NCBI GenBank assembly: GCA_028289545.1
Contig: JANQPG010000030.1
Span: 1-64,000 of the forward strand
Length of the DNA stretch: 64,000 nucleotides
Direction: 5' to 3'
Source of the DNA: Woeseiaceae bacterium
GTDB taxonomy: Bacteria; Pseudomonadota; Gammaproteobacteria; Steroidobacterales; Woeseiaceae
Shown here: positions 9,584-18,303 of the stretch, piece after piece
Position numbering within the stretch: position 1 is the first letter of the stretch
How the letters are laid out: each line of letters starts with the position of its first letter
Position numbers and translations under genes: made by a program
The notes under the pieces: model-generated
Told to the model about the DNA's origin: nothing
The model's input: the letters and a program-made list of their open reading frames with translations, nothing else
Database searches by the model: none

Positions 9584-11361
9584 TGTCGACGCAAGTGGAG
9601 CTCAAGGTCCCGGAACTCGGCGAGTTCTCCGATGTGGAAGTGATCGAGGTGCTGGTAAAGCCCGGCGACGTCGTTGCGGTCGAGGATCCGCTCGTGACGT
9701 TGGAGACCGACAAGGCCTCAATGGACGTGCCGGCATCACACGCCGGCCGTATCGTTTCGGTGACCGCGGCCATGGGCGACCGGGTCAACTCAGGCGATAC
9801 CGTCGCCGTGGTCGAGGCGGAGGCCGGTGATGCGCCCGTCGAGGAGGCGGAAGACACGATATCCACGCGGGTCATGACCGAGGACGAAATTGCTCTCGCG
9901 ACCGGCAAGGTGCCGGATACCAAGGTGCCGGATACTGAGGAGACCGCTGCCGCCGCCGACGCGACACATCGTGCGGAGCTGGTGGTCATCGGGTCCGGCC
10001 CGGGCGGCTACACGGCGGCATTCCGAGCCGCTGACCTGGGACTCGACGTCATATTGATCGAGCGTTATCCGACGCTTGGAGGCGTTTGTCTGAACGTCGG
10101 CTGCATACCGTCCAAAGCCTTGCTGCACGCTGCCAAGGTCATCGACGACGCAAAGGCGATGGCGGAGCATGGCGTCAGTTTTGGCGAGCCTGACATCGAC
10201 GCCGCAAAACTCGGGGGCTGGAAAGACCAGGTGGTCGGACGCCTGACGGGCGGCATCGAACAGCTCGCCAAACAGCGTAAGGTCCGTGTGCTGACGGCGA
10301 CCGCACAATTTGCATCGTCCAGACAGCTTGAGCTCGACAACGGCGAGACCGTTGCGTTCGACAAGTGCATCATCGCCGCGGGTTCGGAATCGATCATGCT
10401 TCCCGGTTTGCCCGACGATCCGCGTATTGTCGATTCGACCGGCGCGCTCGAGCTGCATCCGCTGCCGCAGCGGCTGCTCGTTGTCGGCGGTGGCATCATT
10501 GGCCTGGAGATGGCGTGCGTCTACGCGGCTCTGGGCACCGAAGTCAGCGTCGTCGAGCTGATGGATACCTTGATGCCGGGAACGGACACGGATCTGGTAC
10601 GGCCGTTTCTGAAGGTCGTCAAGGAGCGGTACGCCGCGATCATGACGTCTACGAAGGTGACCGGGATGCGGGCAACAACGCCCGGCATCGAAGTGAGCTT
10701 CGAAGGCAAGGACGCGCCGTCGGTCGGCGTTTACGACCGTGTTCTGGTGGCGATTGGCCGCCGGGCCAACGGGGGTCGCCTGGCCGCGGACAAGGCGGGC
10801 GTCGAAGTGGACGAGCGCGGTATCGTCAAAGTTGACAAGCAGATGCGCACGAACGTCCCGCACATCTTTGCCATCGGGGACCTGGCCGGCGGCCCCATGC
10901 TGGCGCATAAGGCGACGCACGAGGCGAAGGTGGCCGCCGAGGTGGCCGCGGGCGAGAAGAGCTACTTCGACGCGCGAACCATTCCATCAGTAGCCTACAC
11001 GGATCCGGAGGTCGCCTGGGTTGGCCTCACGGAAATCGAGGCGAAAGAAAAGGGCATCGAGTACGAAAAGGCGCGTTTCCCCTGGGCAGCCAGCGGTCGT
11101 GCGCTGGCGCTCGGGCGCGACGAAGGCTTCACCAAGCTCTTGTTCGACAAAAACAGCGGCCAGGTACTCGGTGGCGCAATGGTGGGCCCGACAGCCGGCG
11201 ATCTGATTGCAGAAGTGGGGCTGGCAGTGGAGATGGGGGCCGACGCGGCGGACATTGGCCTGACGATACATCCGCACCCGACCTTGTCCGAAACGGTCGC
11301 GTTTACCGCCGAGGCCTTCGAAGGGACGCTCACCGATCTGTACATGCCGAAGCGCAAGTAA
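9583..11361 (+). CDS. lpdA: Dihydrolipoamide dehydrogenase (E3) with N-terminal lipoyl domain
   Basis: Lipoyl domain LETDKASMDVPA, then FAD-binding VIGSGPGGYTAAFRAADLG, redox disulfide GGVCLNVGCIPSKALL, C-terminal HPHPTLSE. Confidence 0.96.
   Translation: MSTQVELKVPELGEFSDVEVIEVLVKPGDVVAVEDPLVTLETDKASMDVPASHAGRIVSVTAAMGDRVNSGDTVAVVEAEAGDAPVEEAEDTISTRVMTEDEIALATGKVPDTKVPDTEETAAAADATHRAELVVIGSGPGGYTAAFRAADLGLDVILIERYPTLGGVCLNVGCIPSKALLHAAKVIDDAKAMAEHGVSFGEPDIDAAKLGGWKDQVVGRLTGGIEQLAKQRKVRVLTATAQFASSRQLELDNGETVAFDKCIIAAGSESIMLPGLPDDPRIVDSTGALELHPLPQRLLVVGGGIIGLEMACVYAALGTEVSVVELMDTLMPGTDTDLVRPFLKVVKERYAAIMTSTKVTGMRATTPGIEVSFEGKDAPSVGVYDRVLVAIGRRANGGRLAADKAGVEVDERGIVKVDKQMRTNVPHIFAIGDLAGGPMLAHKATHEAKVAAEVAAGEKSYFDARTIPSVAYTDPEVAWVGLTEIEAKEKGIEYEKARFPWAASGRALALGRDEGFTKLLFDKNSGQVLGGAMVGPTAGDLIAEVGLAVEMGADAADIGLTIHPHPTLSETVAFTAEAFEGTLTDLYMPKRK
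9906..9935 (+). repeat. Perfect 15-bp tandem duplication in lpdA linker
   Basis: CAAGGTGCCGGATAC at 9906-9920 repeated at 9921-9935; gives ..KVPDTKVPDTEE.. in frame. Confidence 0.95.
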
Positions 11362-11393
11362 GCGCACCAGTAGACAGACGGAGGAGTTTCATC

Positions 11394-11831
11394 GTGCACG
11401 AATTTCCGCATCACTATACGGTAAGCGCATCCGGCCAGCCCGATGCCGAGGTCATTCTGACGAGTGACGGCGTGCCGGCGCTTCCGTCCGACGCGCCCGT
11501 AGAGTTTGGTGGTCCCGGCGGGCACTGGTCACCGGAGTCGTTACTCGTCGCGGCTGTTGCCGACTGTTTTGTGTTGTCGTTTCGGGCCATCGCAAGGGCT
11601 TCACGTTTCGAGTGGCTGGACATTGCGTGTGACGTGACGGGCGATCTTGACCGTGTCGAACGTGTCACTCAATTCACGTCGTTCCACATCCGGGCATCGC
11701 TGACGATTCCCGCCGGCGCTGACGCGGTCAAGGCGGAGCGTCTGTTGGAAAAGTCCGAAGCGGCCTGCCTGATCACCAACTCGCTGAAAGCCGACAGTCA
11801 TCTGAAAACGGAGATCCGGGAGCCGTCCTGA
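11394..11831 (+). CDS. OsmC/Ohr family protein
   Basis: GGPGGHWSPESLLVAAVADCFVLSFRAIA and C-terminal SEAACLITNSLKAD match the OsmC fold cysteines. Confidence 0.88.
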   Translation: MHEFPHHYTVSASGQPDAEVILTSDGVPALPSDAPVEFGGPGGHWSPESLLVAAVADCFVLSFRAIARASRFEWLDIACDVTGDLDRVERVTQFTSFHIRASLTIPAGADAVKAERLLEKSEAACLITNSLKADSHLKTEIREPS

Positions 11832-11913
11832 TATTGCGTTCGCCGGTCTCGTTGCCAGCAGATTTTACTTCAGGTTATATTTGTAAGCCGTTGTTTATAA
11901 ATGGGTAGACGGC

Positions 11914-12588
11914 CTATTGCCGACGGCTCAACAACAGCGCCGCCAGCTCGCCAGCAGACCTGACTACTGCAGCGGCGCCGGCCGCGGCGAGTTCACCGTC
12001 CTCCGCAAATCCCCAGCTCACGCCAATCGCGGGGATGCCGTTGTGGCGGGCCCCCTCAACGTCGTAGCGCCGGTCTCCCACCATGGCGGCGGACTCACCC
12101 TCTGAGCGGGCCAGGGCAAACGCCAGCAGTTCACGCTTATCGCTGCGTGTGCCGTCGAGTTCGGAACCGAATACGTCCGTGACGTGGCGATCGAAGCCGA
12201 AGTGCGCGGCAATCCTGTGCGCATACACGTGCGGCTTGCTGGTGGCGATGGCCAGCGACAGTCCTCCGGCAACGAGCGAGTCGAGCGTCTCGGGAATGCC
12301 CGGGTAGACAGTGCATTCTCTCCAGCCGGTATCGGCATAGCGCTGGCGATACAACGCGAGCGCACGGTCGGCGAGTTTCTCACCGACGTGTTGCGCAAAA
12401 CTGTTTCGGAGCGGCGGCCCAATCCAGCGCCGCAGCGCGGCCTCGTCGGGAACCGGCTCGCTCAGTTCCCCAAGCGCGTAGCGGATCGATTGGCCAATAC
12501 CCTCGGCGGGATCGATCAGCGTGCCGTCGAGGTCCAGGAACAGCCGGGTAATTCCCTCGAGCTTCGGCGGCGCGCTGTTTTTCCTCAC
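11914..12588 (-). CDS. HAD-superfamily hydrolase (phosphoglycolate phosphatase-like)
   Basis: LFLDLDGTLIDPAEGI, LAIATSKPHVYAHRI, MVGDRRYDVEGARHNGIPAIGVSWGF. Confidence 0.9.
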   Translation of the reverse strand: MRKNSAPPKLEGITRLFLDLDGTLIDPAEGIGQSIRYALGELSEPVPDEAALRRWIGPPLRNSFAQHVGEKLADRALALYRQRYADTGWRECTVYPGIPETLDSLVAGGLSLAIATSKPHVYAHRIAAHFGFDRHVTDVFGSELDGTRSDKRELLAFALARSEGESAAMVGDRRYDVEGARHNGIPAIGVSWGFAEDGELAAAGAAAVVRSAGELAALLLSRRQ

Positions 12589-12604
12589 CGGCGGCGCATA
12601 GCCG

Positions 12605-14113
12605 TCATGCGGCGAGGTCTTCGGGCGTGGGGTCCGGATACAGTTCGTTCAGCGGTATCGAGCGGCCGTCGTCCTGCACGATGCGGCAGTGGTAGCGTCG
12701 CAGCTGGCGGGGCTCAGACACGCCGCAAGAATGCGCAATGATGCCGATCTCCTTGAGCATCGTCTGCGTGTAGCGCGCGACACGCTCCGCCTTGTCGGCG
12801 GGTACGAGGCCGCGCTGCAAACGCCTGTCGTGGGTCGTGACGCCGGTGGGACACGTATTCTTGTTGCACTGCAGGGCCTGGATGCACCCCAGCGCCAGCA
12901 TGTAGCCGCGCGCCGAGTTGACAAAATCGGCGCCGACGCACAGCGCCCATGCCGCATCGGCGGGGTTGATGAGTTTGCCGCTCGAAATGACCCGGATGCG
13001 TTCTTTCAGGCCGTGGCGCTTCAGTATGTCGACTACGAGGGGCAGGCTCTCCTTGATCGGCAGCCCTACGTTATCCATGAGGCTCATTGGGGCCGCGCCC
13101 GTACCGCCGTCTCCGCTGTCCACGGTAATGAAGTCGGGCGCACTCTCGATGCCGCGCTTTTTGATCTCCTCGCAGAGTTCGTCGAGCCAGCCGTAAGCGC
13201 CAATGACGGATTTGAAGCCAACCGGCTTGCCCGTGACTTCGCGGATATGCGCAATCATGTCGAGCAGGTCGTCGGCCGAGTCGATGTCGGGGTGCCGGTT
13301 CGGGCTGATCGAGTCCTCGCCCTCACGTATGCCGCGGATTTTTGCAATCTCCGCGGTCACTTTTTCGCCGGGGAGTATGCCGCCTTTACCCGGCTTGGCG
13401 CCCTGGCTGAGCTTGAGTTCGAACATACGCACCTGTTCGGTGTCGCCGAGTTCGCTGAGCTTTGCGTCGCTGAGCGAACCGTCTTCGTCGCGGACACCGT
13501 ACTTGGCCGTGCCGATCTGGAACACAATGTCGCAACCGCCTTCGAGGTGCCACGGCGACAGACCGCCTTCGCCCGTGTTAAGCCAGTTGCCCGCTATGGC
13601 GGAGCCGCGCGACAGCGCCTGCACCGCCGGCTTCGACAGCGCGCCGAAGCTCATGGCCGAGACGTTGAAGAGCGATTTGGCCTCGAAAGGCTTACGCGCG
13701 TAGGGGCCGATCTCGAGCGGTGCCGTGGCCGCTACGTCCTGCTCGAGTTTCGGGTACGGGCAGTTGACGAAAATGCGTGTGCCGGGCGGCGTAAGGCTGA
13801 GCGACGAGCCGAACGCCACGGTGTTGTCCACGCCTTTTGCCGCACGGTACACCCAGGAGCGCTGCGCGCGGTTGAAGGGCATTTCTTCGCGGTCGTTGGC
13901 AAAGAAATACTGGCGGAAGAACTCGCCCAGGTGCTCGAACCAGTAGCGGAAGCGGCCGATAACGGGAAAGTTGCGGCGGATCGCATGCTTCGTCTGGGTG
14001 ATGTCAATAATGTAGATGACGATGACGGCCAGCAGTCCCAGTCCGATGAGGAAGACCAGGATGGATGACAGTATCTGCAGAATGCCGATAGCATCGAAGA
14101 ACGATTCGCGCAT
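12605..14113 (-). CDS. Membrane-anchored FMN-binding glutamate synthase-family protein
   Basis: N-terminal TM segment, then KLSQGAKPGKGGILPGEKVTAEIAKIRGI, ITVDSGDGGTGAAPMSLMDNVGLP, CNKNTCPTGVTTHD. Confidence 0.9.
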   Translation of the reverse strand: MRESFFDAIGILQILSSILVFLIGLGLLAVIVIYIIDITQTKHAIRRNFPVIGRFRYWFEHLGEFFRQYFFANDREEMPFNRAQRSWVYRAAKGVDNTVAFGSSLSLTPPGTRIFVNCPYPKLEQDVAATAPLEIGPYARKPFEAKSLFNVSAMSFGALSKPAVQALSRGSAIAGNWLNTGEGGLSPWHLEGGCDIVFQIGTAKYGVRDEDGSLSDAKLSELGDTEQVRMFELKLSQGAKPGKGGILPGEKVTAEIAKIRGIREGEDSISPNRHPDIDSADDLLDMIAHIREVTGKPVGFKSVIGAYGWLDELCEEIKKRGIESAPDFITVDSGDGGTGAAPMSLMDNVGLPIKESLPLVVDILKRHGLKERIRVISSGKLINPADAAWALCVGADFVNSARGYMLALGCIQALQCNKNTCPTGVTTHDRRLQRGLVPADKAERVARYTQTMLKEIGIIAHSCGVSEPRQLRRYHCRIVQDDGRSIPLNELYPDPTPEDLAA

Positions 14114-14199
14114 CTTAAATCCCCTGTACCGATTGCTATTGTAGTCTTGTTCGGTCGCCGGCCCTGTGAAACATTGGCGTCAGTGAAAGGACGCTTGAA

Positions 14200-14227
14200 G
14201 GGACGCCGCGCCGGAATGCGGCGTCCC
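14200..14227 (-). terminator. Strong hairpin downstream of DoxX gene
   Basis: Perfect 10-bp stem GGGACGCCGC (14200-14209) / GCGGCGTCCC (14218-14227), 8-nt loop, between the DoxX stop and the next start. Confidence 0.6.
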
Positions 14228-14241
14228 CTAAACATTGTCGC

Positions 14242-14757
14242 TCAGCTTTTGAAGACGTGCTTGCGCAGCAGGTTATCGAGGCTCAGTTTGCCCGGGCCGA
14301 TGAAGATCAGCGGCAGCAGCATGGCGACGAACAGCAGCGGTATGCGGTAGTTGCCGAAACCGTTGTTGGTGACGCTGTAGCCCTGCCAGAGTTCGGCCAG
14401 CGTGTTCCACTCGTCGGGCCAGTGGACGCCGAAGATGGCCACGATGCTGACAATCAAAAGGCTGAATGCCCAGAAGCGCGTAAACAGTCCGAGGATGAGG
14501 GCCAGTGCTCCCAGAAGTTCGGCGTAAGTCACCAGGTACCAGTTGAGTCCGGCCGGCAGCACGTTGAACGGAAACGGGAAATCGCCCTGCGTGTTGACAA
14601 ACCATTGCGGCACGCCGCCTTCCACCGAAGCCTTGCGGAGGCCGGCGCTGCCGAATTCGTAGGCGAGAAGCACGCGGATGAGCAGCAGGCCAACCCAGTG
14701 ACCGGCACCGTCAAGTTTGCCGCGAATGTTATTGAGTAAAGGGATGATGCTGTTCAT
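14242..14757 (-). CDS. DoxX family membrane protein
   Basis: LLIRVLLAYEFGSAGLRKA, NWYLVTYAELLGALALILGLFTRFWAFSLLIVSIVAI. Confidence 0.88.
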   Translation of the reverse strand: MNSIIPLLNNIRGKLDGAGHWVGLLLIRVLLAYEFGSAGLRKASVEGGVPQWFVNTQGDFPFPFNVLPAGLNWYLVTYAELLGALALILGLFTRFWAFSLLIVSIVAIFGVHWPDEWNTLAELWQGYSVTNNGFGNYRIPLLFVAMLLPLIFIGPGKLSLDNLLRKHVFKS

Positions 14758-14780
14758 CGGAGCTGCTCCGTCGGTTGTTG

Positions 14781-15557
14781 TTAGCGTGTCTGCACTCGTG
14801 TGCCGATGAGAATATTGAGGTCGCGCATTTGCTGCATAGCCGTATGGCCGTGCGCCACGAGGTTATCGATATCCGGGTAGCCCGTTCGCTCGCCGAGCTC
14901 ACGAAGCAGGTTTTCCCCGGTCTTGTTGTCCGTGTTGTTGTCGATGGCATCGAGCAGACCGGCCGTCAGCGGATTCAGCTCCATGAAACCGAGTTTCTGC
15001 TCCGCGTTGCGGTACACGGCCAGGTAGATGGGCTGTTCTGCCGGCGCGTCGGGCAGGAAGTCCTTGTTGATCTGGTGCACCGGGTAGTGATACGCAAACG
15101 CCCATGCATGCACCGACTTGGCCGGTACTCCCGAGAGCAAATGCCCGTCGGGATCGATGCCGTCCAGTATGTCTTCCTCGACCGATGTGTTGAGCGCCAG
15201 CTCGATGTATTCGTAGTGCGCCAGTTCGTTGAGAAACGGGAAGTCGTCCTCTTCGCGTTCGTATTCGTGCTCGAGAAAGGACAACATTTCTTCGGGCAGT
15301 TTCAGGAAGTACGGCGTCTCGGCGCGGTGCTTCTGCATGAATTGCCGAATCAGCCGGCGCCACTTGCGATCACCCATGAGCTCGGACAACACCGGGAACG
15401 TCGTCGACAAGAGGCTTCTGAGGTTGTTGAAGAACAACTCACGGTAGACCGCCATGCGCCGGTCTTCTATACCCTCGGGAGCCGGCACGTTTTCCGGATC
15501 GCGTATGTGCGCGGCGAACGCGAACTGCTTTTCCTGGAAATCGGAGCGCTCAGCCAT
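14781..15557 (-). CDS. HvfC/BufC family protein (DUF2063-type MNIO partner)
   Basis: Start MAERSDFQEKQFAFAAHIRDPENVPAPEGIEDRRMAVYRELFFNNLRSLLSTTFPVLSELMGD; overlaps the upstream MNIO gene by 8 bp. Confidence 0.85.
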   Translation of the reverse strand: MAERSDFQEKQFAFAAHIRDPENVPAPEGIEDRRMAVYRELFFNNLRSLLSTTFPVLSELMGDRKWRRLIRQFMQKHRAETPYFLKLPEEMLSFLEHEYEREEDDFPFLNELAHYEYIELALNTSVEEDILDGIDPDGHLLSGVPAKSVHAWAFAYHYPVHQINKDFLPDAPAEQPIYLAVYRNAEQKLGFMELNPLTAGLLDAIDNNTDNKTGENLLRELGERTGYPDIDNLVAHGHTAMQQMRDLNILIGTRVQTR

Positions 15558-16404
15558 TGCCCACTTCCTTGAGCGTCGTTTCCTGCTGCAGGCGCTTGAT
15601 CTTCCGGACTTCCTCCAGCAACTCCTCGATCGGCGGGAAGTTGAAGTCGCGCTCGAGCAGTGTCGGGACCGGGCCAAAGTGCAGATACGCTTCGCGCAGG
15701 AGCTGCCAGCTCTGTTCGTCGACGGCGTCACCATGGGTGTCGATGCGCAGATCTTCCGCCTCGACGTAGTGACCCGCCAGGTGGAAATAGCGAATGCGCT
15801 CGGCAGGCATGCTGCGGAGGAACTCGCTGGCGTCGTAGCTGTGGTTGATGCTGTTGACGACAATATTGTTGATGTCGAGCATCAGGTCGCAATCGGATTC
15901 TTCGAGCACGGCGTTGACGAAGTCGGCCTCCGGCATGCTGGCGTCCGTAGGCGCATAAAAGGAGACGTTCTCCAGCGCAATGCGTTGTTCGAGGATGTCC
16001 TGGACGCGCCGCACCCGCGCCGCGACCCAGCTGACGGCCTCTTCCGTAAACGGGATGGGCATCAGGTCGTACAGCTGGCCGTCGTCGCTCGTGTAGCTCA
16101 GGTGTTCCGAGTACATCAGGATGCCGTGCTCTTTCATGAAGTCCTTGATGTCGTGGACCAGCGCTTCGTTGAGCGGAGCGGGTGAGCCTATGGACAAGGA
16201 CAGGCCGTGAATGAGAAACGGATAGCGTTCGGTAAAAAACCGAAACTTGCGGCCCAGCACGCCGCCGACCTTGATCCAGTTTTCCGGCGCCACTTCCATG
16301 AAGTCCACCTCCGACGGCGGGTTCTCCATCAGGGTATTCAGTAGCGCGCGGCGCAGTCCGAGACCGGCGCCGGATACGGGATAAGCTGTCGTATTGGTAT
16401 TCAT
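15550..16404 (-). CDS. MNIO family (DUF692) multinuclear non-heme iron oxygenase, HvfB/BufB-like
   Basis: GAGLGLRRAL, FLIHGLSLSIGSPAPLN, YSEHLSYT, LMLDINNIVVNSINH, RYFHLAGHY, PTLLERDFNFPP. Confidence 0.92.
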   Translation of the reverse strand: MNTNTTAYPVSGAGLGLRRALLNTLMENPPSEVDFMEVAPENWIKVGGVLGRKFRFFTERYPFLIHGLSLSIGSPAPLNEALVHDIKDFMKEHGILMYSEHLSYTSDDGQLYDLMPIPFTEEAVSWVAARVRRVQDILEQRIALENVSFYAPTDASMPEADFVNAVLEESDCDLMLDINNIVVNSINHSYDASEFLRSMPAERIRYFHLAGHYVEAEDLRIDTHGDAVDEQSWQLLREAYLHFGPVPTLLERDFNFPPIEELLEEVRKIKRLQQETTLKEVGNG

Positions 16405-16536
16405 TCAGCGTCCACCTTTCGGTTATCGGATAAGACCAGCGACCCCCGGACTTTATTACATTCTCCGTGGTGGCTTAAGCGGGAACGCATCGGTTGGGCG
16501 CTGCGGGCCAGGCGTCATGCGGCGCCACCGTACTGT

Positions 16537-16956
16537 CTACAGCCTGTTGAGGCGCTCCAGATAGCGGGCTTCGTCGGGCATGGCGTTGGCGCTCTGCGCT
16601 TCCCAAAGCGTCTCCGCAAGGCACTCGATCATGCGATGCTCGATGTCGTGCGGATCGCCTCCGCGCAGACTGAGCTGCCGCCAGATCGCGCCAATACCCG
16701 CCGGTCGGTCGGTCGCAATCTGCTCGCGAAGGCCAAGATGCAGGCCCATGTGCAGGTAGGGATTGCTCTGCCCGGCTTCGGGCGGAAAATCCGCGTCGAC
16801 GTCGCCGGACGTGATTGTCGACCAGTATTCGGGGTGCAGCTTGACGACGTCCGCGATTTGCTGCTCCAGGGCGCTGAGCGGCAGACCGTCCTCGTGTTTT
16901 CGCCACGCGTCGCTGTACATCCGGCGAAGCTCGGCGCGATCCTGTCCAAAGATCAT
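16537..16956 (-). CDS. DUF1841 family protein
   Basis: Start MIFGQDRAELRRMYSDAWRKHEDGLPLSALEQQIADVVKLHPEYW...NPYLHMGLHLGLREQ, typical neighbour of nth. Confidence 0.88.
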   Translation of the reverse strand: MIFGQDRAELRRMYSDAWRKHEDGLPLSALEQQIADVVKLHPEYWSTITSGDVDADFPPEAGQSNPYLHMGLHLGLREQIATDRPAGIGAIWRQLSLRGGDPHDIEHRMIECLAETLWEAQSANAMPDEARYLERLNRL

Positions 16957-17588
16957 GTGAATTCCTTTGCACGGTATTCGCACCATGGTTCGATGATGCA
17001 GTCGCCGCAAGCCGGCTTGCGGGCTTTGCAGGTGTAGCGTCCGTGCAGGATCAGCCAGTGGTGAGCGTCTTTCAGGAATTCATCGGGTATCAGGCGCACG
17101 AGGCTTTTCTCCACCGCGAGCGGCGTCTTGCCCTTTGCGATTCCGGTTCGGTTCGATACACGGAAGATGTGCGTGTCGACGGCCATTGTCGGCTCGCCGA
17201 AGGCGGTATTGAGCACAACGTTGGCCGTCTTGCGGCCAACACCCGGCAAAGCCTCCAGCGCCTCCCTTGTCCGCGGGACCTGGCTTTCATGCTGTTCGAT
17301 CAGTATGGCGCAGGTTTTGATGATGTTTTCCGCTTTGCTGTTGTAGAGCCCGATTGTCTTGATATAGCGCTTGAGCCCTTCGACGCCGAGGGCGTGGATT
17401 GCTTCCGGCGTATTGGCGACGGGATACAGTTTGCGGGTTGCCTTGTTAACGCCGACGTCCGTTGCCTGCGCGGAGAGTATTACCGCAATCAGAAGCTCGA
17501 ACGGCGTGTCGTATTCGAGTTCCGTCGTGGGCTCGGGGTTCGCGTGGCGCAGCGCGCTGAAAATGGCAGTACGTTTTTCCCTGTTCAT
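16953..17588 (-). CDS. nth: Endonuclease III
   Basis: LPGVGRKTANVVLNTAFG HhH motif, C-terminal 4Fe-4S cysteines CKARKPACGDCIIEPWC. Confidence 0.96.
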   Translation of the reverse strand: MNREKRTAIFSALRHANPEPTTELEYDTPFELLIAVILSAQATDVGVNKATRKLYPVANTPEAIHALGVEGLKRYIKTIGLYNSKAENIIKTCAILIEQHESQVPRTREALEALPGVGRKTANVVLNTAFGEPTMAVDTHIFRVSNRTGIAKGKTPLAVEKSLVRLIPDEFLKDAHHWLILHGRYTCKARKPACGDCIIEPWCEYRAKEFT

Positions 17589-17612
17589 TGTTTCGTCGCG
17601 ACGTCGGAGCGC

Positions 17613-18281
17613 TCAGCGAGGCTCCGGATTTGCCCGTCGCAGACCGTGCGCGCGGCGGCTGCGGAGATCGAGCGCGTTCTTTGCGGCGACGGCCAGCGCC
17701 AGGCAAAAGAAGGCGCCTGGAGGCAGTAGCGCAAGCAGGAAACCGCCGTCGAACAACTCGAGTCCGGGGCTGCCGTCGAGGCCGGCAAGCATGCCGAGAT
17801 CGGCAAACAGCGTGCCGTGGCCCACGAGCTCGCGGACCGCGCCGATGCCGGTCAACAGTAGGGCAAAACCCGAGCCCATCGCGAAGCCGTCCAGAATGCT
17901 CAAGCCCACGGGGTTCTTCGACGCAAACACTTCAGCCCTGGCGACAATGGCGCAGTTGGTGACGATCAACGGGATGAAGATGCCGAGCGAGCGGTCCATG
18001 GCCGGGAACCAGGCCTCGAACATCAGCTCGACCGACGTGACGAGCGAAGCAATGATGATCACGTAAACGGGTACGCGAATTTCCGCGCTCAAGAGACTGC
18101 GAGTTGCGGATACCAGGGCGTTGCTCGCCGTCAGCACAAACAAGGTTGCGAGGCCGAGCCCGAGGCCGTTGGCAAAGCTTGTCGTGACCGCGAGCAGCGG
18201 GCAAAGGCCCAGCAGCTGCACGAGGCCCGGGTTGTCGGTCCACAGGCCTTCCGCGAATTGTTGTTTAAGTGTCTTCATCAC
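17613..18281 (-). CDS. rsxE: Rsx/Rnf electron transport complex subunit E
   Basis: GLWTDNPGLVQLLGLCPLLAVTTSFANGLGLGLATLFVLTASN; operon position. Confidence 0.95.
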   Translation of the reverse strand: MMKTLKQQFAEGLWTDNPGLVQLLGLCPLLAVTTSFANGLGLGLATLFVLTASNALVSATRSLLSAEIRVPVYVIIIASLVTSVELMFEAWFPAMDRSLGIFIPLIVTNCAIVARAEVFASKNPVGLSILDGFAMGSGFALLLTGIGAVRELVGHGTLFADLGMLAGLDGSPGLELFDGGFLLALLPPGAFFCLALAVAAKNALDLRSRRAHGLRRANPEPR

Positions 18282-18303
18282 TGCTGAACTTCATTAACCG
18301 TTT

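Noticed and set aside
12689-14068. 459-aa ORF antisense to the FMN glutamate-synthase family gene
   Set aside because: Shadow ORF, no motifs.
16456-16518. 20-aa minus-strand ORF (MTPGPQRPTDAFPLKPPRRM) just upstream of the MNIO gene, considered as a RiPP precursor
   Set aside because: No Cys, no signal peptide, no resemblance to BufA/HvfA precursors; likely chance.
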